A stretch of DNA of 64,000 nt. Source: Oreohelix idahoensis (lineage: Eukaryota; Mollusca; Gastropoda; Stylommatophora; Oreohelicidae). The notes under the pieces are model-generated. The model saw only the letters and a list, made by a program, of their open reading frames with translations. It was not told where the DNA came from and made no database searches. A program made the translations under genes and the position numbers. The DNA lies in the NCBI GenBank assembly GCA_024509875.1, contig JAMPIV010018776.1, forward strand, positions 688,001 to 752,000, written 5' to 3'. Positions 45,001-55,139 of the stretch are shown here, one piece after another; positions within the stretch are counted from its first letter, which is position 1, and each line of letters starts with the position of its first letter.

Positions 45001-46452
45001 TATGATTCCTTCCACATATCGCGTTTTCACTTTTATTCGGGCGACGGGAAGTGTCATGGTAGCTACATCCTTGGTTGCAGTTTGAATCTCCACTGTTTCT
45101 GTGGTGTATTGATCGGCCTGCACCAGGTGAGAACTCACAACGGAATCGTAATCTAAACCGGTATCATATAAACATCTTATAGTGACACCATTACAGATGA
45201 CATCTTCACACACTGGGGGGTGGTATGGTTCCTGTAATTCTTCAGGTTTGCCCTTCTTTTCCTTTTTCCCCGATGTCATAGCAGCAAAATGAGGAGGTTT
45301 CCTTCTACAATGGTCAGTGTCATGATTGTTCATCTTACAATTTTTACACCACCTTTTTCCTTGGTTGAAAGATTTTCTTTCATCATATTTCCTTTCATCG
45401 AATTGTGGGAATTTATTTTTATTTTCATACCGTGGCCTATCAAATTGGTGCTTACCTTTATTTTGATCCTTAGGATCAAATTTATTAAAGTTCTGTGGTG
45501 CCCTAAAGTTATCCACCTGTTTCTTTTTATTACCTGTTACCTCTGCTTGAGCTGCTTGATACCTTTCAGCAACATTTAGCAACTCACCCAGCCTCTCTGC
45601 ACCTTGTTCCATGAGAAACTTTCTCAGGTCTGGAGCCATGGACTCTCTTAGTTGCTCTATAAGGACCATTTCCTTAAGATCTTGGGTTTTCCCCAGAGAA
45701 GTCCATTTCTCCAAGTATGTCTCTATTCGTGCAGAGAACTGGTGATAGGTTTCACCTGACAGTAGTTTAGCATTCCTAAATTTTTTCCTGTAAAACTCTG
45801 CATTCTTTTCATACCTTAACAAAAGAGCCTGCTTTAGCATGTCATAATTTTCCTGATCACCTCTGCTCATTTTTGCAAAAACTTCATAAGCTGCCCCACG
45901 AAGTCCCTGAGATAACTTTAAGCTCCACCTTTCTCTCTCTAACCCATACGTGGTAGCTAATAGCTCATACCTATTCAGGTAGCTCTCTATATCATCGTCT
46001 TTCTCAACAAAATGATCTAAATGAAAATTCATAGCTGAGGTTGAGGCTCCTTGAGTAACCGTAGCATCAGAGGCAAAGGGACTGGCACCATTTTCAGGAG
46101 CATGGCCTTGAAACTCAAACTCCCTTAGTCGTAATTCATGTTCCCTTTGTAATCTCTTCTCCTCCTTTTCTGCTTCCCTTTCTGCAGCTAATTTCTTGTC
46201 TTCTCTTTCTGCTTCCAATTTCTTAGCCTCAGCCTCAATCTGCAACCTCTTAGTCTCAGCCTCAGCTTCAAATTGTAACTTCTTAATTTCCCTGTCAGCC
46301 TCTAACTTTCTTTCGGCTTCAAACCTTCTTTCTTCGCGTTCAATAAATTTGTCACATTCCGTAGTAACATAGGCAACCATAACTTGCCCATCTAATCCTA
46401 ACTCTTTTGCAGTCTGAACAGCAGCAGATCGAAACTTGGCCAGGTCCGCCAT
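42073..46452 (-). CDS. gag-pol: Gag-Pol polyprotein of element 3, integrase before RT
   Basis: A single frame of 1459 codons starting MADLAKFRSA. Residues about 35-115 form a charged coiled coil, followed by a capsid-like region and a CCHC knuckle (C369, C372, H377, C382). The protease has D-T-G at D430 (LYDTGLDYDS). The integrase comes next: an HHCC domain (H...H...CPEC) and a DDE core at D673, D732 and E768, with 35 residues between the last two. Then comes a basic linker (QIGWQGPYTVLEKV). RT follows, with KVDLSKGYYQI and catalytic FMDD at 1180-1183. RNase H begins with its D1331 and runs to the end (FLSRHP). There is no internal stop or frameshift, so Gag and Pol would be made as one protein with no visible recoding site. 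How Gag excess is achieved is not apparent. Confidence 0.95.
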   Translation of the reverse strand: MADLAKFRSAAVQTAKELGLDGQVMVAYVTTECDKFIEREERRFEAERKLEADREIKKLQFEAEAETKRLQIEAEAKKLEAEREDKKLAAEREAEKEEKRLQREHELRLREFEFQGHAPENGASPFASDATVTQGASTSAMNFHLDHFVEKDDDIESYLNRYELLATTYGLERERWSLKLSQGLRGAAYEVFAKMSRGDQENYDMLKQALLLRYEKNAEFYRKKFRNAKLLSGETYHQFSARIETYLEKWTSLGKTQDLKEMVLIEQLRESMAPDLRKFLMEQGAERLGELLNVAERYQAAQAEVTGNKKKQVDNFRAPQNFNKFDPKDQNKGKHQFDRPRYENKNKFPQFDERKYDERKSFNQGKRWCKNCKMNNHDTDHCRRKPPHFAAMTSGKKEKKGKPEELQEPYHPPVCEDVICNGVTIRCLYDTGLDYDSVVSSHLVQADQYTTETVEIQTATKDVATMTLPVARIKVKTRYVEGIIKAAVINEPIYPLILGCRYVFLGNPKRPVILATVQTRSQTKKEEDNPINTHPDEMRKAQAEDKTLKPCFKKLPKSHTPPGKGEFYMKNKLIYRKAGSESNGHGQLVLPTSYRTKVLELGHAIPFSGHMGISATGQRIACHYFWPGITEDIKRYVKSCPECQRVAPKHWTAPATLGEMPIVGTPFERVAVDLVGPLTRTKRRNSYILTLVDTCSMWGEAVALSSIDSKHVAEALLTIFTRLGFPNQILTDNGSQFKGKLTEEVFRIFQAKHFHCSVYHPQGNGQVERFNGTLMSILRKLAHEKPDTWDQYLHAALFAYREVPHSSTGMAPATLLFGRPIKGPLEALLRTWTDEKAEENITSSYQYVNELTTRLKTGWKLANENLKQARKKHAAYYNRKAKDRNLAVGEKVLLLLPGSQNKLQIGWQGPYTVLEKVSRTNYKIDKKGKEKIYHVNLLKKYLEREHQEETHLLTLSIAMEMKKEPLSSFEYPLHPCETAAQVKISTHLTKTQKERVQQVLNNHAEVLTDRPGHTNLLEYDMKLIDPTPVCMKPYSIPFAKEKALKEEIDYLLKEGIISHSESSYSSGVVLLRKPSGEHRLCIDYRRLNAITEGQVDPLPDTNQLFARLNKAKYFSKVDLSKGYYQIPVKPEVRPYLAFSTSEGHYEFNRLPFGLKNAPSVFSRMMRKLLDPLNNPCITNFMDDILIATETFEEHIDSLNMLFDRLREANLTARPTKCCVGCKELEFLGHTVYQGNMTPDPKNLEKLQKAPRPQTKKDVRSFVSLCGFYQKYIKNFNSICAPLTELTRKGLPDRITWTPQCEMTYQELKEKLTSKPILKLPDLSQEFIVRTDASNIGLGATLLQKSDALDGELSPVAYASRKLNKAEINYSTSEKECLAVIWAIKKFNIYLYGKAFKLQTDHKPLSFLAQAKHENSRLLRWSLLLAPYNFSIEYISGKTNLGADFLSRHPCDENHRKPQK

Positions 46453-46654
46453 TGTCTATCATGTAAATTTCTACAATGTCTAACCAACAATTCAAATTCT
46501 AAATATATATAATGGACAACACAGGCACCGTGAGCTCAACCTTATTTTATTCCACCCAAGGATACCTTTTAATTCTTATATTCCCTGAAGTGAATTACCC
46601 CCAATATTTTTAATAGGGAAAGATTCAAAATCCCAAGAGCGAGACCCCAATATA
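46453..46654 (-). other. Element 3 leader and primer-binding site
   Basis: After the LTR end the minus strand reads TATATTGGGGTCTCGCTC, with TGG placed to pair with a tRNA CCA. It is similar to the leader of element 2. A tRNA-Pro primer is a possible but weak match from memory. The 200-base leader to the ATG at 46452 has no other frame. Confidence 0.6.
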
Positions 46655-49067
46655 TGTGGTGAAGTGGGATGTTATAAATATTTATAGGGGACTTAGTGTA
46701 CTGACTGAGATCAGCTGTGAAGGTATATATATATCTAATAAGAGTAGTGTATTATATATCACCTTACTTGCTACCACATATCTATATATCTCAGTCAGAA
46801 TTATTCTGGAATAGTGTGATGACTACGTTATGTGTCTAGGGTATGTGTATGATGAAGTGTAAGTCACAACAACAGACAGATAAACAATTTAATTTAATCC
46901 ACTACTCTTAACAACACTGTGACACTCACATACATATAACACTCTATGAGAATATCTTAAAGAAGTCACTCGTAACTTTTCAAATAACAATATGTATTCA
47001 TTACTGGCATGAATGAATATGTGTCCTGATTCAACTACAAGGGAACCAGGAATCACAATCAATTTAAATTACAAGTTATGTACAGAATGTATTTAATATG
47101 AATATTGTAGTGACATATATGAGTACAAATGTTCTATGTGTGTCAGTTGTGTAGTAGTAAAATGAGGTAATACTGGTTTTGTTTTGTTCAAGCTCTGTTG
47201 GTATTTGTCATCATGACTTCAATAGTTTGTCTTTAGGGACTAGTATTGGAGATGTTCACAGTTCCTGATTTTAAGACAAGTAAATTCCCCTCTTAATGTT
47301 AATTTTACAAAGTCAGTTCAAGATGAGGGGACATAATGTTGAGCTCAGCTGGCCAAGTTAGCTTATCTGGCGTGATGGCGGCAGGAAAGGACTCCTCTGC
47401 TCGAATTCTCCTCTGGGCTCTGGAGACACCTCACTGATAGCTAAAAGGACCAAGGAGTATGCTGTCCGACACTGGATTCAGCAAAGCTCTGACTAGGTGC
47501 TGCTCAGTACCATCAAGACCACTGTCCCTGAAATCAAGAAGGATGTACCTTCTACTTCATAACTAACTTAAACTCTCTTGTTACACTGATCACAACACAG
47601 CACAAACATTGAGTTCAGAGCATTAGGCCAACTGTCAGCTTCATTTGAAATACTTTATTCCAGTATTACCCTTCTTAATGGTTACTACGCCTCTGCAATT
47701 CCAGCATTATTTCTTTCTATTCAATCATCCAGGTGTCAGTGTACTGTTTGGCCATTCCATGCCGTTTTACTTCTCTCCGACACCCTCTGTTCAGGCTGGA
47801 GCATTACAGGCTTTACCTCACGTTGGCCACTGAACTACACATATATATACAGGCATAAATCAACAATTCACATTCAATTTTCATTAAAAGATATTGAATG
47901 GTTCAAGCTTACCACAATTCATACGAATAAACACAGATACGTTGATTAGCAATGAATTCTGGCACAAACTGGCACAAATTCCCATCTGCTTATCTTCCAG
48001 GCTTTTATTTAGCCAAATATAAGCTGGCTTCAACGCACTGATGCTTTATCAATCTTATTTAAACAAGTGGTTTCGAACTAACGCTCCCAAGTGTGTATAT
48101 CAGCGAGTCTGACCAATGAGCCCCGTTTCGACAAGTGTTTGAAAAAATGTTACCTTTCCCCGTTTCCCCTAACAACCAAGATAGTATTTATAGCCCGACC
48201 AATCGTGGTTAGGCTTTCATTTGTTGCGCTCCAATCAATTTGGAGTTTACATGGTAGGCTATTTCTGTAACGTAAATTTTTTTCAAACACGTTTAAAAAA
48301 AAATCTTATGAGCAGAAATGATTTTATGCTGTCAGGCACCCCCAATATTTTATTTTGGGTATAATTTATTAATTCCTGGACTATTTGCGTAACGTTTTAC
48401 ATATTATTTGTCAGCAAGCCCTAAGGAACCCAAAAATACAAATTTAAAGGAGCTACGTGGCTGCGTTCAAAATATGCAATTTCTTCTACCTCCTGTTTCG
48501 AAGATGTGCTGTCTGGGTACTGTTATGTTTTCAACCGTAAACCCATCTAATGTTATCTTTTCTAATAAGAGTTTTTTATGATTTATAAACCTAACTCTGG
48601 GAAAGGGTAGTGTATTTTATCACTGTCCGTCTGAAAAAAAAATTAGTGCATGTAGACTTACACGCGTGATGGCAGCATTTGTGTATCGCGCGACGCGTGT
48701 TGCATGCGTTCCTGATTTTCAGCCCTCCCCTCTCTCTTTATCCTTTTGTCCATCTGTTCGTTCGTTTTGGTAGCGCAGTATAATTAATGTTAGGATTAAT
48801 TTAGGTCATTACGCAGTACGTCTCAATGTTTTTCTTAGAAATGCAGCACACGTTTCATTGAAGAAGGCGGGTAATAATACAGTAAGCTTTTATATCAACG
48901 TGAAAGCGTTACAATTTGCAGACGAAGCAGAAAACAAGGGGGATTTCGAGTACATTCTTTGTGACAGCACTGTTATTTTCCCATTGCTCTTCTCTTTATT
49001 AATTTTATTTGTTAGGCTTTATATTTACCTAATAATTTATATATGTGGATTAGAATATTTCACGACA
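46655..49067 (-). repeat. 5' LTR of element 3 (right copy)
   Basis: Same ends as the left copy. Hairpin 1 lies at 46701-46798. The plus frame starting at 48858 runs across the LTR boundary into the minisatellite and is a chance fusion, not a gene. Confidence 0.95.
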
Positions 49068-49600
49068 GAGGACATGACTGGAGTAGATGTGCTGGAGGTG
49101 AGAAGTATGGTGGAGGACATGACTGGAGTAGATGTGGTCGTGATAGGTACAATGGAGACCATGACTGGAGTAGATATGCTGGAGATGAGAAGTATGGTGG
49201 AGGACATGACTGGAGTAGATGTGCTGGAGGTGAGAAGTATGGTGGAAGACATGATTGAATTAGATGTGGTCGTGATAGGTACAATGGAGAACATGACTGG
49301 AGTAGATATGCTGGAGATGAGAAGTATGGTGGAGGACATGACTGGAGTAGATGTGCTGGAGGTGAGAAGTATGGTGGAGGACATGACTGGAGTAGATGTG
49401 CTGGATGTGAGAAGTATGGTGGAAGATATGATTGAATTAGATGTGGTCGTGATAGGTACAATGGAGAACATGACTGGAGTAGATGTGCTGGAGGTGAGAA
49501 GTATGGTGGAGGACATGATTGAATTAGATGTGGTCGTGATAGGTACAATGGAGAACATGACTGGAGTAGATGTGCTGGAGATTAGACGTGTAGTTGTCGT
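49068..49600 (+). repeat. 45/42-bp minisatellite, right part
   Basis: Two unit types alternate: a 45-bp form ending GGAGGTGAGAAGTATGGTG and a 42-bp form ending GTCGTGATAGGTACAATG, both opening GACATGACTGGAGTAGATGT. All lengths are multiples of three, so frames stay open on both strands. It continues the array at 39225-39591, which element 3 split. Confidence 0.92.
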
Positions 49601-49926
49601 TGGGTTAATCCGAGAATTAGCTGTGGAAGGTTGGCCCTGGATTCTCAGATAATAATGGTGGCTCAGAGCTACCGCACCAGATGATATATTAAAAGTTCAG
49701 TTACTTTTTTTTTACTCGGGCAACGCCGGGTATATCTACTAGTAAGTTTATAAAGAAAACATTCTTTTTGGGAGCTCAGAAGAGAAGAATACAAGCTTGA
49801 GAACTTGCAGAAACGCTGGCAAACAGTTAAGCATTTTGCCAGCTTAAGACATTCTGGAATCCATTTCAAAACAACATTTGAGACAATTTTATAGCTTTTT
49901 TCCGCTGGCGATGGATATGACACACA

Positions 49927-50165
49927 TTGAGGAGACCTGTTGATAGCATTACAAGGAAATCCTTGTTCTGGAATTCACAGGGAAAGAAAGGCAGAGGTAG
50001 ACCAAAAAAAAAAAAAACATGGAGAAAAGAACTGGATACAGAGGTGAAAATGATGAGGAAAACATATACAGAACTTGAGCAGATGTCGCAGGACAGGAAG
50101 ACTTGGCATGTGTTTGTTGAAGGTCTATGCTCCTTGGAGAGCTAAAGGGTATTAATTGATTGATT
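49927..50165 (+). pseudogene. LINE-B 3'-terminal fragment
   Basis: It reads SLFWNSQGKKGRGRPKKK, then TWRKELDTEVKMMRK and LEQMSQDRKTWHVFVEGLCS before the stop. The tail is ATTAATTGATTGATTGA. This is the C terminus of an RTE-like LINE RT, 5'-truncated, and the A run near 50008 disturbs the frame little. Confidence 0.8.
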
Positions 50166-50199
50166 GAAAAGCTTTTTTCCATATTTGTGTTCAATCATG

Positions 50200-50300
50200 T
50201 TCCTTTGGCTTCTTATGGAGGATGGAGCCACCACTTCAGCTGGTCCCTTAGCATGAAACCTGCACGAAGCATTCACGCGCTCTTGCAGCACTTTTTCGAG
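50200..50300 (-). repeat. R3 dispersed repeat fragment
   Basis: In reverse: GTGCTGCAAGAGCGCGTGAA, GGGACCAGCTGAAGTGGTGG, CTCCATCCTCCATAAGAAG, corresponding to the second half of the R3 copies. Confidence 0.65.
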
Positions 50301-50469
50301 TGTGGCACTTATTACAATCTTTCAGACAAGACAACTCAAAACACTATGCACAAATGTAGTATATTCACATCACACCTGCTAAGCCAATGGGCTAATCTCT
50401 TATATCCAGCTGTGCTGCTAACTCAGTCTGCAGCAATTCGGGTTAACGCACCTAGAATATGAAATAAAT

Positions 50470-51010
50470 CACCATTATTATTATTATCACCTGTCAGCTC
50501 CCCAAGGAGCATAGACTGTCAACAAACGTATGCCACGCCCTCCTGTCATGTGCCATCAGCTCAAGGTCTTTCCAGGTCTTCTTCAACCCTTTCATATTTG
50601 ACTTCCGTTCTCGTCAGCATGTGTTTTTCTGTCTCCTCCTACCTGTATTATTCAGGGGATTCCAGAACACAAAGGCCTAAAGCTATCAACAAGGTTTCTT
50701 CAGAGTGTGTCCTATACATCACTAGCGTCTTCTTCTCATCTCTTGTTCCACTGGCACTTGTCTGGTTCTTGTCATCAGTTTCACATTGGTGATCTTGTCA
50801 TCAGTTTCACATTGGTGATCTTGTCATCAGTTTCACATTGGTGACCTTGTCATCAGTTTCACATTGGTGATCTTGTCATCAGTTTCACATTGGTGATCTT
50901 GTCATACCATTTTCAGCCCTCCTGTTCTACGCAATCACCCATTTCTGAAAGTGTGAAACGTCTTGGTTGTTGTTGTTTGTTTCTGTTGTCCTTGCTTCAG
51001 AGCCACGCAA
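50470..51010 (-). pseudogene. LINE-B 3' portion with an internal 26-bp repeat
   Basis: In reverse: KITNVKLMT, TRDEKKTLVMYRTHSEETLL, VLESPE, EETEKHMLTRTEVKYERVEE and the end LCSLG, then a (TAA)n tail. At 50769-50904 TCATCAGTTTCACATTGGTG plus six bases is repeated about five times within the KITNVKL codons. Confidence 0.75.
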
Positions 51011-51390
51011 TAGACATTTCAGTTGAATATTCTGATTTGTCCAGTGGACCGCCGTCTGTTTTGGATCATCATTTTCCTTTGTGCACTTTATGGACCATGC
51101 AGCCACATCTGCAGTTTGGCGGAGGGCGTAGTTGTCCTAGTATTTCTATGTTTCTTCAGAGACCCACGGGAACTGTCTTAGACAGCTGAGTTTAATTATT
51201 TATGACAATCGTGTTTTTATGTGTAATTCTTGGACTGGTGTTGAAACAGTTTGTTTCATTAATCAAATACTATAGAAATTATGTATAGCAGTGCATTTTA
51301 ACATCAAGTACCGAAATAGCTAGCTATTCGAAAGTTAAACCTCGATTGCTGTCTTGCAATCTTTTTTTCGTCCCCCTTTTTTTCCTCTTT
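51011..51390. other. No gene recognised
   Basis: Unassigned; no supported frame or repeat. Confidence 0.4.
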
Positions 51391-51401
51391 ATTCTCCACC
51401 T

Positions 51402-51610
51402 TCCAACGGGCTGATCACCCGTTTGCCAGTCACTTCGATTACGGAAACAACAGCAAATGGGTTGATTTGCCGTTGCCCTAAAGACGCCATTAGGCGTGAT
51501 GGGAAATAATGGCAAAGAAAACCTATCTGCTGTTGCCCTAAGACGCCACTAGGCGTAATGGCCACTGACTGCTTTGACGGTCGGTGGCTAAGGACGGAAG
51601 AAGAAGAAGA
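51402..51610 (+). repeat. SINE1 copy, 209 bp, 11-bp target duplication
   Basis: It is flanked by ATTCTCCACCT (51391-51401 and 51611-51621). It starts near ACGGGCTGATCACCCG, contains GACGCCA..AGGCGT twice and ends GGTGGCTAAGGACGGAAGAA. The second copy is at 60056-60265. Confidence 0.85.
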
Positions 51611-51621
51611 ATTCTCCACCT

Positions 51622-52030
51622 GTCTTACTTTATGTTGTTGGAACACATTTATCCCAGGTTACTGATCTGCTAATGGAAGTTTCGCATACCCGTTTGCACT
51701 CCAAAATTAATGTGATAATTTGTTGGTAAAAGAGGCAGTAAATACAGGAATTATGTGAATTTGTAACCAAATTATAGTGTCACCTACCTCATGAAATCAA
51801 TTATCTCATTCCTATTGTTCTCATCGCTTAAATTTTTACACGGAGCTACCGTTCATCTGATCCCCTTGCAGCAAAGTATATACACCAATCCCCCGGGCTT
51901 ACGCTGTTAGATTAAAGCTTTTTCATTACAACGCTATTTGTATTTTGTGCCATATTTCTGTTATAAGCATAAAACATTCGATCTTAAGTTGAGTGCTAAA
52001 CTCCTTGATAGGCAGGAATGTAACTTTCCC
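51622..52030. other. No gene recognised
   Basis: Unassigned sequence. Confidence 0.4.
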
Positions 52031-52457
52031 ATGCTTATCCCTTTGTCGATTTTGAAAAGGCTTTTGACAGCAAACACAGGGATAGCTTATGCAAAATACT
52101 AAGAGCTTACGGGATCCCAAATTGTATTGTTTTCAACATAAAAAGCCTCTATGCTAACTTTACATGCGGTGTTGGGCAGAGCAACCTTACTTTCGAAATG
52201 AAGGTGTACGACACGGATGTCCCTTGCCAACCATTCTGTTTTTAACTGTCGTAGGTTGGGTTGCGCTAGACAACAGAGGATACACTAGAGGTATAGGATG
52301 GATAGCGTTCACCAAACTGGAAGATCTAGAAAACGCAGACAATATTGCACTACTCTCACATTCATACCAATACATCCAAGAAAAAACAGACAGACTGAAT
52401 AAATAGAACAATCAAGTGGGACTGAACATCAAACTGAAGACAGAAATTATGACACTC
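52031..52457 (+). pseudogene. LINE-B' RT fragment, interrupted by LINE-A
   Basis: It reads FVDFEKAFDSKHRDSLCKIL, YGIPNCIVFNIKSLYANFTC, then IGWIAFTKLEDLENADNIAL and HSYQYIQEKTDRLNK. The catalytic site is altered to NADN instead of YADD. The match resumes for a few codons after 53811, on the other side of the LINE-A insertion. Confidence 0.8.
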
Positions 52458-53797
52458 TTACTTACTTAGTCGTTCCCCTTCTACCGTGAGGTGTAGAAAT
52501 TTGGAAGAGAGAGCGCCAGACTATCCTATCGGCTGTCTTCCTCCTGGCCTGGTTCCATTCTAGTCCTCGATCCTTCAAAGATTGTCTAATGTTGTCCTCC
52601 CAGCGGACTCTGGGTCGTCCTCGGGGTCTGGATCCTTGGCTCTTTGTTTCCCATGCTTGTCGTGGTATCCGATCTTCTCCCATTCTGCAGACATGGCCAA
52701 ACCATCTTAATTGGGACTGTTCTACTTGGGTCTGCAGGGGGTAGGATTTAAGGCCTTGACGTATCGTCTGGTTGCGTACCATGTCTCTTCTTGTTACTTC
52801 AACCACCTTCCTCAGATACCTCATTTCTGAGGTTTGGATCTGGATTTTGTGGGTTGTAGTCATTGCCCATGACTCGCATCCGTATGTCAAGACTGGGACA
52901 TAGGTGGAGCGGTATACAGCCATCTTCGTTTTCTTACCAACCTCTCTCTTGCTGAGGAATCCTCGATTTATGGCCTGAAAAAGTCTCCCAGCTGCTGCTT
53001 TTCGAGTGGTCAACTCTTCTTTGATGCCTCCCTTTCGGTCTATAATAGCTCCGAGGTATTTAAAGTGGTCGACCTGCTCCAGGACCTGTTCTCCCAGCTT
53101 AATCTGATGTTTTCTTTCTTCTCGTGATATCACCATGGATTTTGTTTTAGAGCTGCTTATGACCATCCCTCTCTTCTCCAGCTCTTCCTTCCAGACTTGC
53201 AGGTTGGATTGGAGATGTGCCTCTGATTTAGCAATCAGGGCGACATCATCAGCAAATGCCAGCTCCGAAATATAGACCTGTCTCATCTTCCAGTACCCCA
53301 CTGAATACTTTCTTGTTCTCTCCTTACATGCCTTGATGACATCGTCCATAAGGAGTATGAAGAGATAAGGTGATAGGATATCACCTTGTCTTACACCAGT
53401 GGTGGTCCTGAACTCTTCCGACTTATGGTTTGCTGTCCTCACATAATTTCTGCAAGACTTGTAGAAGCTCTGTATAGCATGAATCAGAGGTGCTGGAATA
53501 TTCTTCCTTGCCAAACAGTCCCAAAGTTTGCTCCAGGGGACCCTGTCAAACGCCTTTTCCAGATCTATGAAACAAAGATGCATCTCACTCTTATACTCAA
53601 GGGCCTTTTCACTCAGCTGTCTGAGTGTGAAGATTAGGTCTTGAGTACTTCGGTTTGCTCGGAATCCGCACTGGACCTCATCTAATTGTGGCTCAGCTAG
53701 GCGTCGGAGTCTCTGCTCTAGGATTCTAGAGTAGATTTTACCAGGGACACTGAGAAGGGATATGCCTCTATGGTTTCCACACTGTCGATTGTCACCC
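52458..53797 (-). mobile_element. LINE-A (RTE-like), 5'-truncated copy with intact RT frame
   Basis: A 1340-bp insertion with target duplication AATTATGACACTC (52445-52457 and 53798-53810). The minus-strand frame of about 445 codons is uninterrupted: CGNHRGISLLSVPGKIYSRI, CGFRANRST, FIDLEKAFDRVPWSKLWDCL, TGVRQGDILSPYLF, the catalytic LAFADDVALIAKS, FKYLGAI, YVPVLTYGCESWA, QLRWFGHVCRM and GSRPRGRPRVRWEDNIRQSL. It ends with an AAGTAAGTAAG tail. The 5' part with the endonuclease is missing, so it is dead on arrival but recent. Confidence 0.92.
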
Positions 53798-53810
53798 AAT
53801 TATGACACTC

Positions 53811-55135
53811 AATGTAATAAATCAGTGTTGCTGTCATTTTTGACGGAGTCATCTGTCAAGTTATTTGCTTATGTTTTTATCATAAGAATAATTGTGTCTT
53901 TACCTGCGATGTCAGGTTGATTAGGGGTTGTCTTCCCTTGTTTATTCATTCATTGTGTTTGACCTTTAGGGTCAAAGGTAGACAATTCTGGCGTATGCCC
54001 ATATGCAGGGTTTTTTAAGCGGGAGTGGAGTTAGACTTCCGGCAAGCCGTGAAGTGTCCTGGTTTCTGAAGGGACGAGAGTCCATTGTGTTTTTCGGGGA
54101 GAATCTTCGAAGTGACTGCGATGGCAGTTTTCCCCAGTGAATCTCTGTGCGTTGGAATGACAGCAGAGTTCCTTGTTAAGTTTTGTGGATTCGGTTACAG
54201 GTAATACCGACTTTTTCCATTACTATGCTTTCGGTGGCAGAACATGTTAGAAGATTGCCTAGTCTGTGAACTGCAGCTCACCGATCCTCCATTTCAGAAC
54301 TTATATTTTGTGCTCGAGGTAGCCATCCAAGACTATTAGTCTTTATATTGTCCAGAAATCCAGTGACGAAGATATATTGTGGGAACCGCAGATTGGCGGA
54401 ATTTATGTCTACAATAAGCATTACTGCAGGGTTGATGGTAACCTGCTTATCAGAAGTACACAGCTGACGTCAGAACGAGGACTGTGTTTTCGGCTAATGT
54501 ACTACAGCCTAATACAGTGCAATTGGCGGGGAATGCCAAGTTGCACCTATGTGTCAAAGTGATTAAGGTATCTGACGCGTTTAGTCAGTGATACCAGGGC
54601 GACGCCACGAACTGTCATTATTGAAGAACATTGTATTGACCATGCACGAATATTCAAATGTTTACCAGCTTGTTGAATGCCTAATGTATACCTATCGATT
54701 TCTGGTCAGCATGACCTTGTTACACTGACTGTTCCTGTTGATACCATGTGTGTTCTCGTCAATAAATGTTTTGAAACGTGCCTGCAGTGTCCAAGCATCC
54801 TTGACTACTGCATGTGAGTGTATGGGTTGCAGGGTCTACATATATACGAGCCTAAACACATTCGCGCCTTCATTCGCACCCACACTCAGTTCATCATACG
54901 CTCGCACTACACACCTAACAACATGTATACTGTCTTGGGCCAGTGATCACCTCAACAAGAGAAAAAGACAGTTACAATCAGGAACCCATAAAAAATTAGG
55001 AACGAAGAGCTGGAACAAACAGATATATTTGCCAATCAAAACGACATTTGGAAATCTTCTCAGTACATCACAATGTCAAAATTAAGATTATACTTGTTCT
55101 TCTGCGATCAGTTTCCTATGCTCAGCAATCTAAAC
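53811..55135. other. No gene; LTR-like composition
   Basis: A few bases continue the interrupted LINE. AATAAA with GTGCCTGCAGTG near 54760-54787 and TTTTTTAAGCGGGAG near 54010 could be parts of an LTR, but no second copy, terminal repeats or target duplication support this. Confidence 0.3.
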
Positions 55136-55139
55136 AAGG

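Larger units (their letters stand above)
39592..49067 (-). mobile_element. Gmr1-like Ty3/gypsy element 3, apparently intact (9476 bp)
   Basis: LTRs of 2414 and 2413 bp flank one 1459-codon gag-pol frame on the minus strand. The target duplication is GAGGA (39587-39591 and 49068-49072). I saw only about half a dozen differences between the LTRs when comparing by eye, so insertion is recent. The pol order is protease, integrase, RT, RNase H, as described for Gmr1 of cod and its relatives. Primer site, polypurine tract, catalytic residues and frame all look intact, so this copy could be autonomous. Confidence 0.95.

Noticed and set aside
49037..49558. Minus-strand Ser/Thr/Pro-rich frames resembling mucins
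   Set aside because: They are the complementary reading of the 45/42-bp repeat, with no signal peptide or flanking domain.
48858..49652. 264-codon plus frame
   Set aside because: It joins the end of the element 3 LTR to the minisatellite across the insertion boundary, so it cannot be an ancestral gene.
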